Shown: positions 26,543 through 34,019, counted from the first letter of the stretch. The stretch: 43,855 bases of DNA from Acidobacteriota bacterium (GCA_026986725.1 JALSOA010000052.1:1-43855); one strand, 5' to 3'. Numbers and translations are program-made. Notes: generated from the letters alone by a model not told the origin.

Positions 26543-26871
26543 GCATAGACATAACCAAAGATTAATATCAAAAGAAAGATACCCATTTCAACAAACCCGA
26601 ACAGGCCTAAAACCCTGTACTTTACAGCCCATGGGTAGAGAAAAATGGTTTCCACATCAAATATTAAAAAAACAACCGCAACAATGTAGTACCTTACATT
26701 AAAGTTTTCCCTTGCTTCGGTAATCTCTTCAATACCGCACTCGTAGGGCGACAGTTTGGATTTACTGAACTTTGAAGGCCTGAAAAACCTCGCTATCGCC
26801 AGTGTTACAAGCGGGAAAAGAATTGCTATTACAAGGAAAATCAATAACGGAATGTATTGAGCGTGGGACAA
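26512..26871 (-). CDS. nuoA: NADH-quinone oxidoreductase subunit A
   Basis: 119 residues with three membrane helices; first gene of the operon. [20 protein letters not shown] is the family loop and [16 protein letters not shown] the second signature. I choose the TTG at 26871 because AAGGAGG lies 5 bases upstream and the length then matches NuoA; the frame extends to a GTG at 26901, which would put the ribosome site inside the gene. Two inverted repeats lie upstream. Confidence 0.94.
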   Translation of the reverse strand: MSHAQYIPLLIFLVIAILFPLVTLAIARFFRPSKFSKSKLSPYECGIEEITEARENFNVRYYIVAVVFLIFDVETIFLYPWAVKYRVLGLFGFVEMGIFLLILIFGYVYAWKKGALEWE

Positions 26872-26926
26872 GGTTCCCTCCTTTAAATAGAGTGTGTGCA
26901 CAAAATATCTTCAATCTCTTAAAAAC

Positions 26927-26943
26927 TATCACAAAGTGTGATA
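26927..26943. promoter_or_regulatory. Inverted repeat in the nuoA leader region, candidate operator
   Basis: TATCACAAAGTGTGATA is a perfect palindrome with 7-bp arms and a 3-base centre, about 56 bases upstream of the nuoA start. The arms are reversed relative to a CRP site, so the cognate protein is unknown. A second repeat (AATCAA-N7-TTGATT, 26946-26964) lies next to it. I could not identify convincing -35/-10 hexamers here. Confidence 0.45.
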
Positions 26944-26986
26944 TAAATCAATTTATTCTTGATTTTTTAAAAAAACATCGGCTGGT

Positions 26987-28063
26987 TTATTGACGAAGGA
27001 TTGAGACCTTTGTAATTTGAGTGTTTACAACCTTTTGCTGAAACACATTCTGCATGAAAAACAGACTGAAAAAAGTTATAAAGCACGCAAAAAGAGGCGC
27101 TATAACCCATCCTGCCATTATCTTTCCAAGGGTTTTATACTGTATGTTTCTCCCTCTGCTTTTTATTATCCCTATACCGGTTATTGCACCGACAACAGCC
27201 TGTGTTGATGATACAGGAACAAGGGGGAATGAGGGAAGGCCATGCGAGATCAAAAAGTGTTTCAGACTCTGAGAGGCAAAAACAAATAGAACAAGCGATT
27301 CTGCAAGCACAACGATTAGGGAGGTTTCCGGGGATAGTTTAAAGATCCCTCCCCCTATTGTTGACATCACTTTGTAAGAATAGGTGTAAACTCCCACCGC
27401 AATGGCAAGGCCACCAATAAAAAACAATGTTTCCGTACCACTTATGGTAATTCCGAAAACTTTAAAATCAGAAAAGGGATTAACAGGCACAAATACCCCC
27501 ACAACATTCGCGATGTTGTTTGCCCCAAGAGAATAAGAACCAAAAATTCCGATAATTATTAACCCTGCCCTCGTTAAAGCATCAAGCTTGAACAGGTGAA
27601 TTGAAAGTTTTTTCAATAGATTTCTTACAAAAAGGTACAAAATTGCCGCAATAAATCCGGAAAGAACGGGACAGACCACCCAGGTTGAAACAATTTTAGT
27701 CAATGAGTGGACATCAGTTGAAACCCCTGCAAAAAGATTCCAGCCAACTATAGCACCCACAATGGTTTGAGAAGTTGAAACCGGTAACCTGTTTTTCACC
27801 ATGAGGTAAACAGAAAGAGCAGCACCAAACGCAACGGTAAAGGCCCCTGCAATTGCATTCACCGAACCTAATTTCCCAAGAGTATCAGATGCTCCCGCAC
27901 CACTGACCACGGCACCAAGAACAACAAAGATACTGCAGAGCAAAGCGGCTGTTTTGAACCTCACCATCCTTGAGTAAACCGCTGTGCCAAAAACATTTGC
28001 AGCATCGTTTGCCCCAAGGCTCCAGCCTAAAAATAATCCACTTGACAAAAAAACAAAGTTCAT
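26987..28063 (-). CDS. pit: PiT-family inorganic phosphate transporter
   Basis: 358 residues with about ten hydrophobic segments in two internal repeats. Each repeat has the PiT signature: GANDAANVFGTAV near the N-terminus and GANNIANVVGVFV in the middle. Related PVSTSQTIVGAIVG and PVSSTQAVVGAITG segments follow each. PiT proteins move metal-phosphate or phosphate with H+ or Na+. It lies 1 base after a DUF47 gene, the usual partner of PiT in bacteria. It is the last gene of the oxyanion operon; no convincing terminator follows, so some read-through toward nuo is possible. Confidence 0.93.
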   Translation of the reverse strand: MNFVFLSSGLFLGWSLGANDAANVFGTAVYSRMVRFKTAALLCSIFVVLGAVVSGAGASDTLGKLGSVNAIAGAFTVAFGAALSVYLMVKNRLPVSTSQTIVGAIVGWNLFAGVSTDVHSLTKIVSTWVVCPVLSGFIAAILYLFVRNLLKKLSIHLFKLDALTRAGLIIIGIFGSYSLGANNIANVVGVFVPVNPFSDFKVFGITISGTETLFFIGGLAIAVGVYTYSYKVMSTIGGGIFKLSPETSLIVVLAESLVLFVFASQSLKHFLISHGLPSFPLVPVSSTQAVVGAITGIGIIKSRGRNIQYKTLGKIMAGWVIAPLFACFITFFSLFFMQNVFQQKVVNTQITKVSILRQ

Positions 28064-28064
28064 A

Positions 28065-28727
28065 TCATATTTCCCTCTTTATAGTGTAGATTGAAAGCCT
28101 GTCCGCAACATCTTCAGCAAGGTCTGAAACAAGTTCTAAGTGAAGCGCAAAGTACCTCAGATGTATTTTTTCACTCTGTTTCAATGAAGATCTGAATATG
28201 TTTTTTTTAAGGTTACTCGCTATCCTATCACACTCTTTTTCATATCTGTAAACATGGTAGAGATGCTCCTTGACCCTATAAACATCCCTGAAAAATGCTC
28301 TTGCTGAAGAAACAATACTATGGGCAGCATTACCTGAAACCTCTGATAGTTTTATAAAATCTTCGTGAAAAATGTCCGGAACAAAAGGGCTTTCAACATC
28401 AAACATCTTCAGGGTATTTTTTGCCTCATCAATGACATTGTCAAGATTCTCAAGTAATCCAAGCACATCCCCCCTGTGATCAGGAATAAGCGAGCGAGTG
28501 TAAAGGTCATTTTCAATCTCTCTTCTCAGATCGTCAACTTTACTCTCAATCTGAGTGATCTGGTTTAACAAAGTTGAAAAATCTGAAAAATCACCATCAA
28601 GGTAACACCTGACCCCTTTAACAAACAGATCTATCCCCTCGTCAATTAAATCAAGCAGTTCATCAACATTTTTTTCTAATTCGAATACCCTTTTCAAAAA
28701 CATAATGTGTTTTTTAAAACTTCTCAT
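28065..28727 (-). CDS. DUF47-family (PhoU-like) partner of PiT
   Basis: 220 residues, all alpha-helical in pattern, with repeated acidic/hydrophobic heptads such as DELLDLIDEGIDLF, ITQIESKVDDLRREIENDLY and CDRIASNLKKNIF. These match the DUF47/PhoU-like fold (TIGR00153). Such proteins are thought to regulate the adjacent PiT transporter. The ATG at 28727 is preferred over a TTG at 28745. Both lie inside the 3' end of the preceding gene, so translation is probably coupled. Confidence 0.85.
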   Translation of the reverse strand: MRSFKKHIMFLKRVFELEKNVDELLDLIDEGIDLFVKGVRCYLDGDFSDFSTLLNQITQIESKVDDLRREIENDLYTRSLIPDHRGDVLGLLENLDNVIDEAKNTLKMFDVESPFVPDIFHEDFIKLSEVSGNAAHSIVSSARAFFRDVYRVKEHLYHVYRYEKECDRIASNLKKNIFRSSLKQSEKIHLRYFALHLELVSDLAEDVADRLSIYTIKREI

Positions 28728-29367
28728 TGGCCAGGGGTTTATCAATCATCCCTATAACCCTCTTAATTGCCTGAAGATAATTGATGTTTTCGTATTTGTC
28801 AAGTCCAACATCCTTTAAAGTTTTTTTAATGTCTTCAATCTCAGTTGATTCCGAGTTCAGAGTAACAACCTTTGCCCCATTTATCAAAACATTGGCAACC
28901 TCACAGATGGTGTCGTTTACCATGTAACCGAACCTCTGTTTTTTTACCCTGACCGCCTGAAGATCCGGGTGATTTTTAACAATTTCGAGAAAGTCATCAA
29001 GGGAGTACTCATCATTGGTCAACTCAGGCAGCCCCTCAACCATAAATGCAGGAAACACATCTTTAAGCAACACCTCTCTTTTAATGGGGAATTCCCCTTT
29101 CATTAGGGGGTTCCACTGTTCAAGTCCATCTTTAACCTGAACCAGCGTTTTTATATCCATCTTTCCGTCCCTTATCTTGGTATTGTTTTTGTCATTTGTT
29201 TTAGAAACTATGTAAATTTCTTCTGAAAACCTTTCCCACACCTTTTCAGGAACCGGGACAGACAACCTTGCCATTCTGTAAATCTCATCATCAAACCTCT
29301 GGCCAAAGGTTCTGAATTCAAACCTTGGTTTTGAAATTTTACCTATCTCAAGTTTTTCTTTGCTCAT
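28714..29367 (-). CDS. Conserved protein of unknown function, possibly divergent CYTH fold
   Basis: 217 residues from the ATG at 29367, chosen because AGGAGG lies 5 bases upstream; the longer frame has no ribosome site. No signal peptide or membrane helix. The N-terminal EFRTFGQRF could be a degenerate ExExK-type strand. NNTKIRDGKMDIKTLVQV looks like the paired basic strands of triphosphate-tunnel enzymes. The C-terminal half (KKQRFGYMVNDTICEVANVL, later TLNSESTEIEDI) resembles the closing strands of CYTH domains. I infer a divergent CYTH-superfamily member; this is tentative because the canonical ExExK is not intact. It sits between the SLC13 transporter and the DUF47 gene, and a true CYTH enzyme lies just upstream. 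Confidence 0.6.
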   Translation of the reverse strand: MSKEKLEIGKISKPRFEFRTFGQRFDDEIYRMARLSVPVPEKVWERFSEEIYIVSKTNDKNNTKIRDGKMDIKTLVQVKDGLEQWNPLMKGEFPIKREVLLKDVFPAFMVEGLPELTNDEYSLDDFLEIVKNHPDLQAVRVKKQRFGYMVNDTICEVANVLINGAKVVTLNSESTEIEDIKKTLKDVGLDKYENINYLQAIKRVIGMIDKPLANEKF

Positions 29368-29387
29368 AAAAACCTCCTGAAAACTTT

Positions 29388-31025
29388 TTAAAAAAGGCCT
29401 GCAGGCACAATACCCATCCATTTAAAATAAGTCATTGCACATAAAATACTGATCCCCCACGCAATAAGCATCATGGTTATGCCAAACTTGAATGTGTCCA
29501 TCCAGCTGTACTGGTTAGTAATATACAACAATGCAGCAGGCTTACTGTTAAATGGAAGCACATACACATGCTCAATCAGAAGTGCCACAGGAAACGCAAG
29601 ACTCATGACCGGGAATCCAAATTTCCTCGCAACACCTATTGCAATAGGTATAAAAATAAGAGTTCTCATTGTTTTTGACTGGAAAAAAAGAGCACTGAAA
29701 AGCATAGTACCGGTCAAGATCAAATAAAGGACAAAGAAAGGGGTGTCCTTTCCAAACCCCATTGCATTAAATGCAGAATTAACCATAATCGTAGCAAGCC
29801 CGGTTACCTTCAAACCGGCCCCCAAAGTATAGGCTCCTGCCGAAAACAACAACAGATGCCAGGGGATATCAACATCGTTCCATTCAACCACACCAACTTT
29901 TGGAAGAAGAGAAACTATCCCCCCTAAAAACGCAACCGCGGTAGGACTAATATGGTGATATCTGTCTGTCACCCACAACAAAAGCACTGTAACAAATATT
30001 ATTATTGCCCTTATCTCCTCCGGTCTTATCCGCCCCATTTTTTCAAGTTCTTTTTTCAACCTGTCCATACCACCTTTAATTTTTGGCTTCTGTTCCTCTT
30101 TGCTGATAGGGAAAATAAATTTTGTACCAACAAACCACCCAATAAGCATTATGGATATTGAAATGGGAAATGCTATTTTCATCCAGTCGGTAAAGTAAAT
30201 ATCCTTCCCGATAGCCTCACCTATAAAAGCAGCTGCAAGCAAATTTGCCCCAGAGCCTGTCATAAAAGCACTTGCACCCATGTTTATCTGAAACAGGTTT
30301 TGAAGTATAATGTTTCTTCCAAAATTGTTCCTGTTTTTCCCTCCTGTTGCTCCGTAAATTGCTGCTATAACCATCATTATGGGCAGAAGTATTGCAGCCT
30401 TTGCTGTGGTGGCTGAAATAAAAGCAGAAAGGATAAGGTTAATAACAATAAAACTCAAAAATATTGAAGTGGCAGATTTCCCGAATTTGACTATAAACCA
30501 CAGTGCAAACCTCTTCATAACCCTGGTCTTAACAAGCATACTTGCAAGAATAAATGACATAATATTCAGCCACATAACCTTGTGCCCCAGTTGATGATAA
30601 GCATCCACTTCAGGGAGAACCTTTGTCAGAACCAGGGCTATTATCAACATTAAAGAGGTCAGGTAATTGGGCACAGCCTCAGTTATCCACAGAATTAAAG
30701 CGGAAACGAAAATTGCAAGCATGGAGGCATTTCTTGCAGAGAAAACTTCAGGCCCCACAGCATTGTAAACCTCTTTAGCCCTCTGTGGAAGTATTGAAGG
30801 GTCAATGTGTTGCAAAAAAGGAATGGTAACCACAAAGTTCAACAGGATAAAGGCAATCAAAGCCAATGGCCCCCCCACTTTTGCCATCCAGATTTCAAAC
30901 CTGCCCGCCTCCTTTTTAGGAAGCCTGTTCATGTTGTAATTGCTCATATCAAGGGGGTCAAAGCCATTTCCATTGATCCCGTTTGACTTGTTGCCACCCA
31001 CCTTACCTTCAGTAATCTCTCTCAT
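29388..31025 (-). CDS. SLC13/DASS-family anion transporter
   Basis: 545 residues. A hydrophilic Asn/Gly-rich N-terminal stretch (about 45 residues) precedes roughly 12 membrane segments. LWITEAVPNYLTSLMLIIAL, the segment ISATTAKAAILLPIMMVIAA, MTGSGANLLAAA, and the second-half SKTMRTLIFIPIAIGVARKF fit DASS carriers of dicarboxylate, sulfate, phosphate and related anions. I start at 31025, where ATG shares one base with the CYTH stop (TGATG); an earlier ATG at 31043 is possible. The neighbours argue for phosphate or a similar oxyanion: yeast Pho87/Pho90/Pho91 are SLC13-like phosphate carriers. Substrate is inferred only. Confidence 0.85.
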   Translation of the reverse strand: MREITEGKVGGNKSNGINGNGFDPLDMSNYNMNRLPKKEAGRFEIWMAKVGGPLALIAFILLNFVVTIPFLQHIDPSILPQRAKEVYNAVGPEVFSARNASMLAIFVSALILWITEAVPNYLTSLMLIIALVLTKVLPEVDAYHQLGHKVMWLNIMSFILASMLVKTRVMKRFALWFIVKFGKSATSIFLSFIVINLILSAFISATTAKAAILLPIMMVIAAIYGATGGKNRNNFGRNIILQNLFQINMGASAFMTGSGANLLAAAFIGEAIGKDIYFTDWMKIAFPISISIMLIGWFVGTKFIFPISKEEQKPKIKGGMDRLKKELEKMGRIRPEEIRAIIIFVTVLLLWVTDRYHHISPTAVAFLGGIVSLLPKVGVVEWNDVDIPWHLLLFSAGAYTLGAGLKVTGLATIMVNSAFNAMGFGKDTPFFVLYLILTGTMLFSALFFQSKTMRTLIFIPIAIGVARKFGFPVMSLAFPVALLIEHVYVLPFNSKPAALLYITNQYSWMDTFKFGITMMLIAWGISILCAMTYFKWMGIVPAGLF

Positions 31026-31498
31026 CAATCTTCTTCCATCCATTTTTTATATGGATTTTTCATAAGCATGGAATTGTAATATTTTACATCCCCTGTAACT
31101 TCTTCACCAAGCCACTCAGGTTTCTCAAACTCCTCGTCTTCGTTTTTTAATTCAACCTCTGCAAGTACCAGTCCTTCGTTGTCTCCATAAAACTCATCAA
31201 CCTCAAAAACATGGTTGCCATATTTAATTCTGTACCTTGTTTTATCTATTATTCCAGGTTCGCAGATCCTTAAAAGCTGCTCTGCATCCCTGACAGGGAT
31301 TTCAATTTCCCACTCAAACCTTGAGGCTCCCGATTCATTACCTATACCCTTTACCGTTAAAAAGCCTTTGTCTCCCTTTATCCTGACCCTGACCGTTCTC
31401 TCAGGGACAGAGGAGAGATAACCCTGAACTATTCTGACCCCATTCTCTTTTGGGAAATCTCCTTTAACAAGAAACTTCCTCTCAATTTCTCTTCCCAT
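31025..31498 (-). CDS. CYTH-domain triphosphate tunnel enzyme (likely triphosphatase)
   Basis: 157 residues. MGREIERKFLV carries the defining ExExK motif at the N-terminus. Alternating charged strands follow: RTVRVRIKGDKGFLTVKG, RFEWEIEI, KTRYRIKYG and LVLAEVELKNEDEEF, as in bacterial CYTH enzymes that hydrolyse inorganic triphosphate or nucleoside triphosphates with divalent metal. The second of two adjacent ATGs (31498) has AGGAGG at 5-base spacing and is chosen. It follows the porin after an attenuator-like hairpin and is coupled to the SLC13 gene. In this setting the substrate could be a short-chain polyphosphate, which is inference. Confidence 0.88.
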   Translation of the reverse strand: MGREIERKFLVKGDFPKENGVRIVQGYLSSVPERTVRVRIKGDKGFLTVKGIGNESGASRFEWEIEIPVRDAEQLLRICEPGIIDKTRYRIKYGNHVFEVDEFYGDNEGLVLAEVELKNEDEEFEKPEWLGEEVTGDVKYYNSMLMKNPYKKWMEED

Positions 31499-31524
31499 CA
31501 TAACCTCCTGATTTTAAAGGCTTT

Positions 31525-31557
31525 ATAAAAAAGTACTCGGGGAGAAATCCCCCCGAA
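31525..31557 (-). terminator. Terminator/attenuator between porin and CYTH genes
   Basis: Minus strand TCGGGG, an 8-base loop and CCCCGA are followed after 4 bases by T6. It lies 24-56 bases after the porin stop and 27 bases before the CYTH start, with no obvious new promoter. Partial termination would make porin mRNA more abundant than the downstream genes. Confidence 0.7.
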
Positions 31558-31580
31558 TCACAGATAATTTTTAAATATTT

Positions 31581-32783
31581 TCAGAACAGATACTGGAATC
31601 TAAAAGCCAGGATCTGGAAATCGTCGTTTCCAACAAAATCGCCATCTCCATCAGCGTATTCATCGTTATTCACTATAATGTAATTCATCATAAACCTTAC
31701 ATTCTGGTTAAAGTAATAGTTTAAACCTATGGTAAAGTTCTTCTCTTCTCCACCAAAGATATCGGCACCACTGTCATTCAGATCAAGGTCACTGTACCTT
31801 AAAGCGACCTCAAGTGCACCTTTTTTGCTGTTTGGCACAACCTTACCAAATTCAGCCTCACTTTTCTTCCACTGCCTGGTTTCCCCTGTAATGAAATAAC
31901 TTACAAAAACATAGTAACCATCAAAGGATGCATCTGGTTTACCATTGTACCTGTTAACATCCTGGGAGATATATTCACCCTGAACCATCAAAGAACCAAG
32001 TTGCGCAGCAAATTCAAAATCATAGGCAGAGTAATCATCAACATTCTTTATCTTACCGGTATTAAGGATCTTTTCAGTGAGATGCAATTCAGGTCTCTGT
32101 TTGAACTTTATTTTGTCCCCACTTCCAGCATCAGGAGTCAGGTACTGATAGGAAAAACCAAAGTGAAGTATTCTGCCTTTTTCTACAATTGGCTCATAGG
32201 TAAGCCTTAAAGCATAAGCCCAGCCTTCGTTTTCACCTTCTTCTTCCCCTGTACCTGGCTCCTGGCCAAAAAATCCTGCCTGAATTCTCCAGTTGTCTCC
32301 CCATCTTGTGTAAGACAAACCTATTCTTCTTCCGGATGTAAAAACATTTGGAAGAGCCCTTTCCATAAACACAATGTACCTTGAAGATGTCACCTCCTCA
32401 AGGGAAAAAGGCATCTTATGGTTTCCAAGTTTGATAATTGTGTTGTCAAAACCAATGTAAGCCATCCAGAAATCCTTGATGTCAACTTCGTTATCGGCAA
32501 AATCCATATCAAATTCACCAGCCCAATTGTCATACATAATGGTTTTAAATGCAATTCTTGCTCTCCTTGTTTCCGTTCCATTGGCAAAGTTGTTCTTATC
32601 ACTGAAGAAAAAGCCCGCATCAATCATAATCCTGCCGTCAAACCACAGTTTGTATGCCCCATCATCACTTGCAAAAACAAAGTGCCCATCATCGAAATAG
32701 TTTTCCATTTTAACCCTGTTTCCTGCAAAAACAGAATTGAATACAAAAAGAACCAAAAGGATTAAAAGAAATCTGAATCTCAT
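31581..32783 (-). CDS. Outer-membrane porin, Porin_O_P (OprO/OprP-like) family
   Basis: 400 residues. A signal peptide ending NSVFA at residue 20 precedes a beta-barrel pattern of alternating residues and turns. FDGRIMIDAGFFFSD, NGTETRRARIAFKT, YDNWAGEFDMDFADNEVDIK and IIKLGNHKMPFSLEEVTSSR match the phosphate/pyrophosphate-selective porin family. The protein ends FRFQYLF, with the C-terminal Phe that directs barrel assembly. It heads the oxyanion operon under a sigma-54-type promoter, and GGGGAGG precedes the ATG. OprP/OprO of Pseudomonas pass phosphate and polyphosphate; members elsewhere vary, so selectivity is inferred from context. Confidence 0.85.
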   Translation of the reverse strand: MRFRFLLILLVLFVFNSVFAGNRVKMENYFDDGHFVFASDDGAYKLWFDGRIMIDAGFFFSDKNNFANGTETRRARIAFKTIMYDNWAGEFDMDFADNEVDIKDFWMAYIGFDNTIIKLGNHKMPFSLEEVTSSRYIVFMERALPNVFTSGRRIGLSYTRWGDNWRIQAGFFGQEPGTGEEEGENEGWAYALRLTYEPIVEKGRILHFGFSYQYLTPDAGSGDKIKFKQRPELHLTEKILNTGKIKNVDDYSAYDFEFAAQLGSLMVQGEYISQDVNRYNGKPDASFDGYYVFVSYFITGETRQWKKSEAEFGKVVPNSKKGALEVALRYSDLDLNDSGADIFGGEEKNFTIGLNYYFNQNVRFMMNYIIVNNDEYADGDGDFVGNDDFQILAFRFQYLF

Positions 32784-32830
32784 AGTAACCTCCCCAGAGA
32801 ATTAGGCATAAGCCCTTCTTTTTTATTTCA

Positions 32831-32846
32831 AGCAAAATCAATGCCA
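32831..32846 (-). promoter_or_regulatory. Sigma-54 (-24/-12) promoter of the porin operon
   Basis: Minus strand TGGCATTGATTTTGCT has the invariant GG and GC dinucleotides exactly 10 bases apart and matches TGGCA...TTGCT of the sigma-54 consensus. The predicted start near 32820 leaves a 37-base leader with a strong ribosome site. A sigma-54 activator of the NtrC family is encoded by the divergent operon. Confidence 0.8.
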
Positions 32847-32896
32847 TAAAGAAAATTAAAAAGACAGTGGTTTTCTACCAATCAATTCATTTCTTT

Positions 32897-32910
32897 GACG
32901 AAATTCTGTC
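32897..32910. promoter_or_regulatory. Candidate activator site 2 (imperfect)
   Basis: Reading on the minus strand, GACAGAATTTCGTC matches the perfect palindrome at 33030 in 12 of 14 bases. It is centred about 84 bases upstream of the predicted sigma-54 start point, a usual distance for an enhancer site. Confidence 0.5.
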
Positions 32911-32919
32911 ACAAGATAA

Positions 32920-32947
32920 AAATGGGTAACTTTTTTATAACCCATTT
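32920..32947. repeat. Inverted repeat AAATGGGT-N12-ACCCATTT
   Basis: Perfect 8-bp arms between the two operator-like sites, about 100-127 bases upstream of the sigma-54 start point. It could be a further protein site or a DNA structural element; T6 in the loop gives no terminator function. Confidence 0.4.
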
Positions 32948-33029
32948 ATTTTGATACAGTTATAAACAAAAACATAAAACCTCATGGAGAAAAAAGCGTA
33001 TATATCACAAAATAAAGGATATTTCACAA

Positions 33030-33043
33030 GACGAAATTTCGTC
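33030..33043. promoter_or_regulatory. Candidate activator site 1, perfect palindrome
   Basis: GACGAAATTTCGTC is a perfect 14-bp palindrome, extendable by four more bases per side with one mismatched pair. It lies just where the -35 of the sensor-operon promoter should be, so its occupant could repress that promoter while acting as a distant enhancer for the porin operon. Confidence 0.55.
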
Positions 33044-33071
33044 GTGTTCTCTGCATACAAAGAGGTATAAT
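33043..33071 (+). promoter_or_regulatory. Promoter of the sensor operon
   Basis: Perfect -10 TATAAT (33066-33071) with a poor -35 (CGTGTT) at 17-bp spacing, overlapping the end of the palindrome. Start point near 33078, giving a leader of about 33 bases. Confidence 0.55.
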
Positions 33072-33110
33072 AGAGGGCATCGGCTGGTATGAATTTTGAA
33101 GGGGATAATT

Positions 33111-34019
33111 GTGAGAGAAAAGAGGAAAAAGAACAGTAATATGAAAAAGACTTACATATTAATTATAACAGTTTTTTTAACAACAATTTTTGTATTTTCA
33201 TTCTTTTACTATGAATTTCTAACCTCAATTGAAACAAACAAAAAGATCAGAGGATCAACCGTAAAACAAAGTAAAGAGGTATTCAGAATAGGGGTTGTTT
33301 CAAGGTATTCCCCTTCCCTTATCTTTGAGGGGTATCAACCTGTAATAGATTACTTAAATCAAAAAACAGATTATCACTTTGAACTTGTGCCAGGTAAATC
33401 TTACATAGACACGATAAACAAACTTTCCTCAAATGATATCCAGTTTGCTTTTCTTGGAGACATAGTGTATTTGAAAGAGAGAAAAAGGGCAAAACTCATC
33501 CCGATAGTTTGCCCTTTAAACAGGGAGAAAAAGCCATTCACATTCGTTGTCACAATCACAAGAAAAGATTCGAACATAAACTCACTGTGTGACGGGAAAT
33601 TAAAATCCATTGCCCTTCCCTCAGAAAACTCCTTTTCTTCAATATGGACAATAATTATGCTGAAAAAATGTAAGAAACAACCACTCATACAGCACTTTAA
33701 ACACCATCACACAGTTGTTCTTGAAGTATTGAACGGTAAATATCAGGCAGGCACTGTAAGGAAACAGGTGGCAAATGAATTTTTAAACAAAGGGATAAAA
33801 GTAATTGAAAAATCCGTAAAAATTCCATCTCCACCACTTGTTGCATCCCCAGCAGTGGACAAAAAGGTGATAGAACAGGTTAAAAAAGCCCTGCTTGATT
33901 TTAAACCTGAGCAAAAAAGGATCATACCCGAATTTGAAAATGGATTTACAGAAGCAGGTTACGGTATGTATTCAAAACTGGAAGAATACCTTAAAAAAGA
34001 AGGGTACAGATTAAGATGA
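33111..34019 (+). CDS. PhnD/AioX-like periplasmic oxyanion-binding protein, membrane-anchored
   Basis: 302 residues from the GTG at 33111, chosen because GAAGGGG lies 6 bases upstream; the ATG at 33141 lacks a well-placed site. A basic N-terminus and one hydrophobic helix (about 13-34) suggest a signal anchor. The rest matches the phosphonate/phosphite-binding fold: FRIGVVSRYSPSLIFEGYQP, then IDYLNQKTDYHFELVP, FAFLGDIVYLKER, and late LVASPAVDKKVIEQVKKALL. No ABC permease or ATPase is nearby. The stop overlaps the kinase start (ATGA), so it most likely serves as the input module of that kinase, as AioX does for AioS. The bound ligand is unknown; cysteines at C134, C160 and C187 are present. 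Confidence 0.82.
   Translation: MREKRKKNSNMKKTYILIITVFLTTIFVFSFFYYEFLTSIETNKKIRGSTVKQSKEVFRIGVVSRYSPSLIFEGYQPVIDYLNQKTDYHFELVPGKSYIDTINKLSSNDIQFAFLGDIVYLKERKRAKLIPIVCPLNREKKPFTFVVTITRKDSNINSLCDGKLKSIALPSENSFSSIWTIIMLKKCKKQPLIQHFKHHHTVVLEVLNGKYQAGTVRKQVANEFLNKGIKVIEKSVKIPSPPLVASPAVDKKVIEQVKKALLDFKPEQKRIIPEFENGFTEAGYGMYSKLEEYLKKEGYRLR

Larger units (their letters stand above)
32784..33110. other. Divergent regulatory region between porin operon and sensor operon
   Basis: 327 bases without a gene. From left to right on the plus strand it holds the porin ribosome site, a sigma-54 promoter for the minus strand (32831-32846), a 14-bp half-conserved operator (32897-32910), an inverted repeat with 8-bp arms AAATGGGT and ACCCATTT (32920-32947), a perfect 14-bp palindrome (33030-33043), and the sensor-operon promoter with TATAAT at 33066. 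I see no open reading frame of merit in it. Confidence 0.8.

Noticed and set aside
26872-26901. GTG at 26901 as start of nuoA
   Set aside because: It would bury the AAGGAGG ribosome site and add ten residues not seen in NuoA.
26927-26943. TATCACAAAGTGTGATA as a CRP site
   Set aside because: CRP sites have TGTGA outside and TCACA inside with six bases between; here the arms are reversed with a 3-base centre.
26976-26986. 11-base string CATCGGCTGGT repeated at 33078-33088
   Set aside because: An 11-mer repeat is expected many times by chance in 44 kb; contexts differ and no structure is shared.
33401-33688. Antisense frame of 95 codons within the binding-protein gene
   Set aside because: No ribosome site and no recognisable sequence; the sense gene explains the region.
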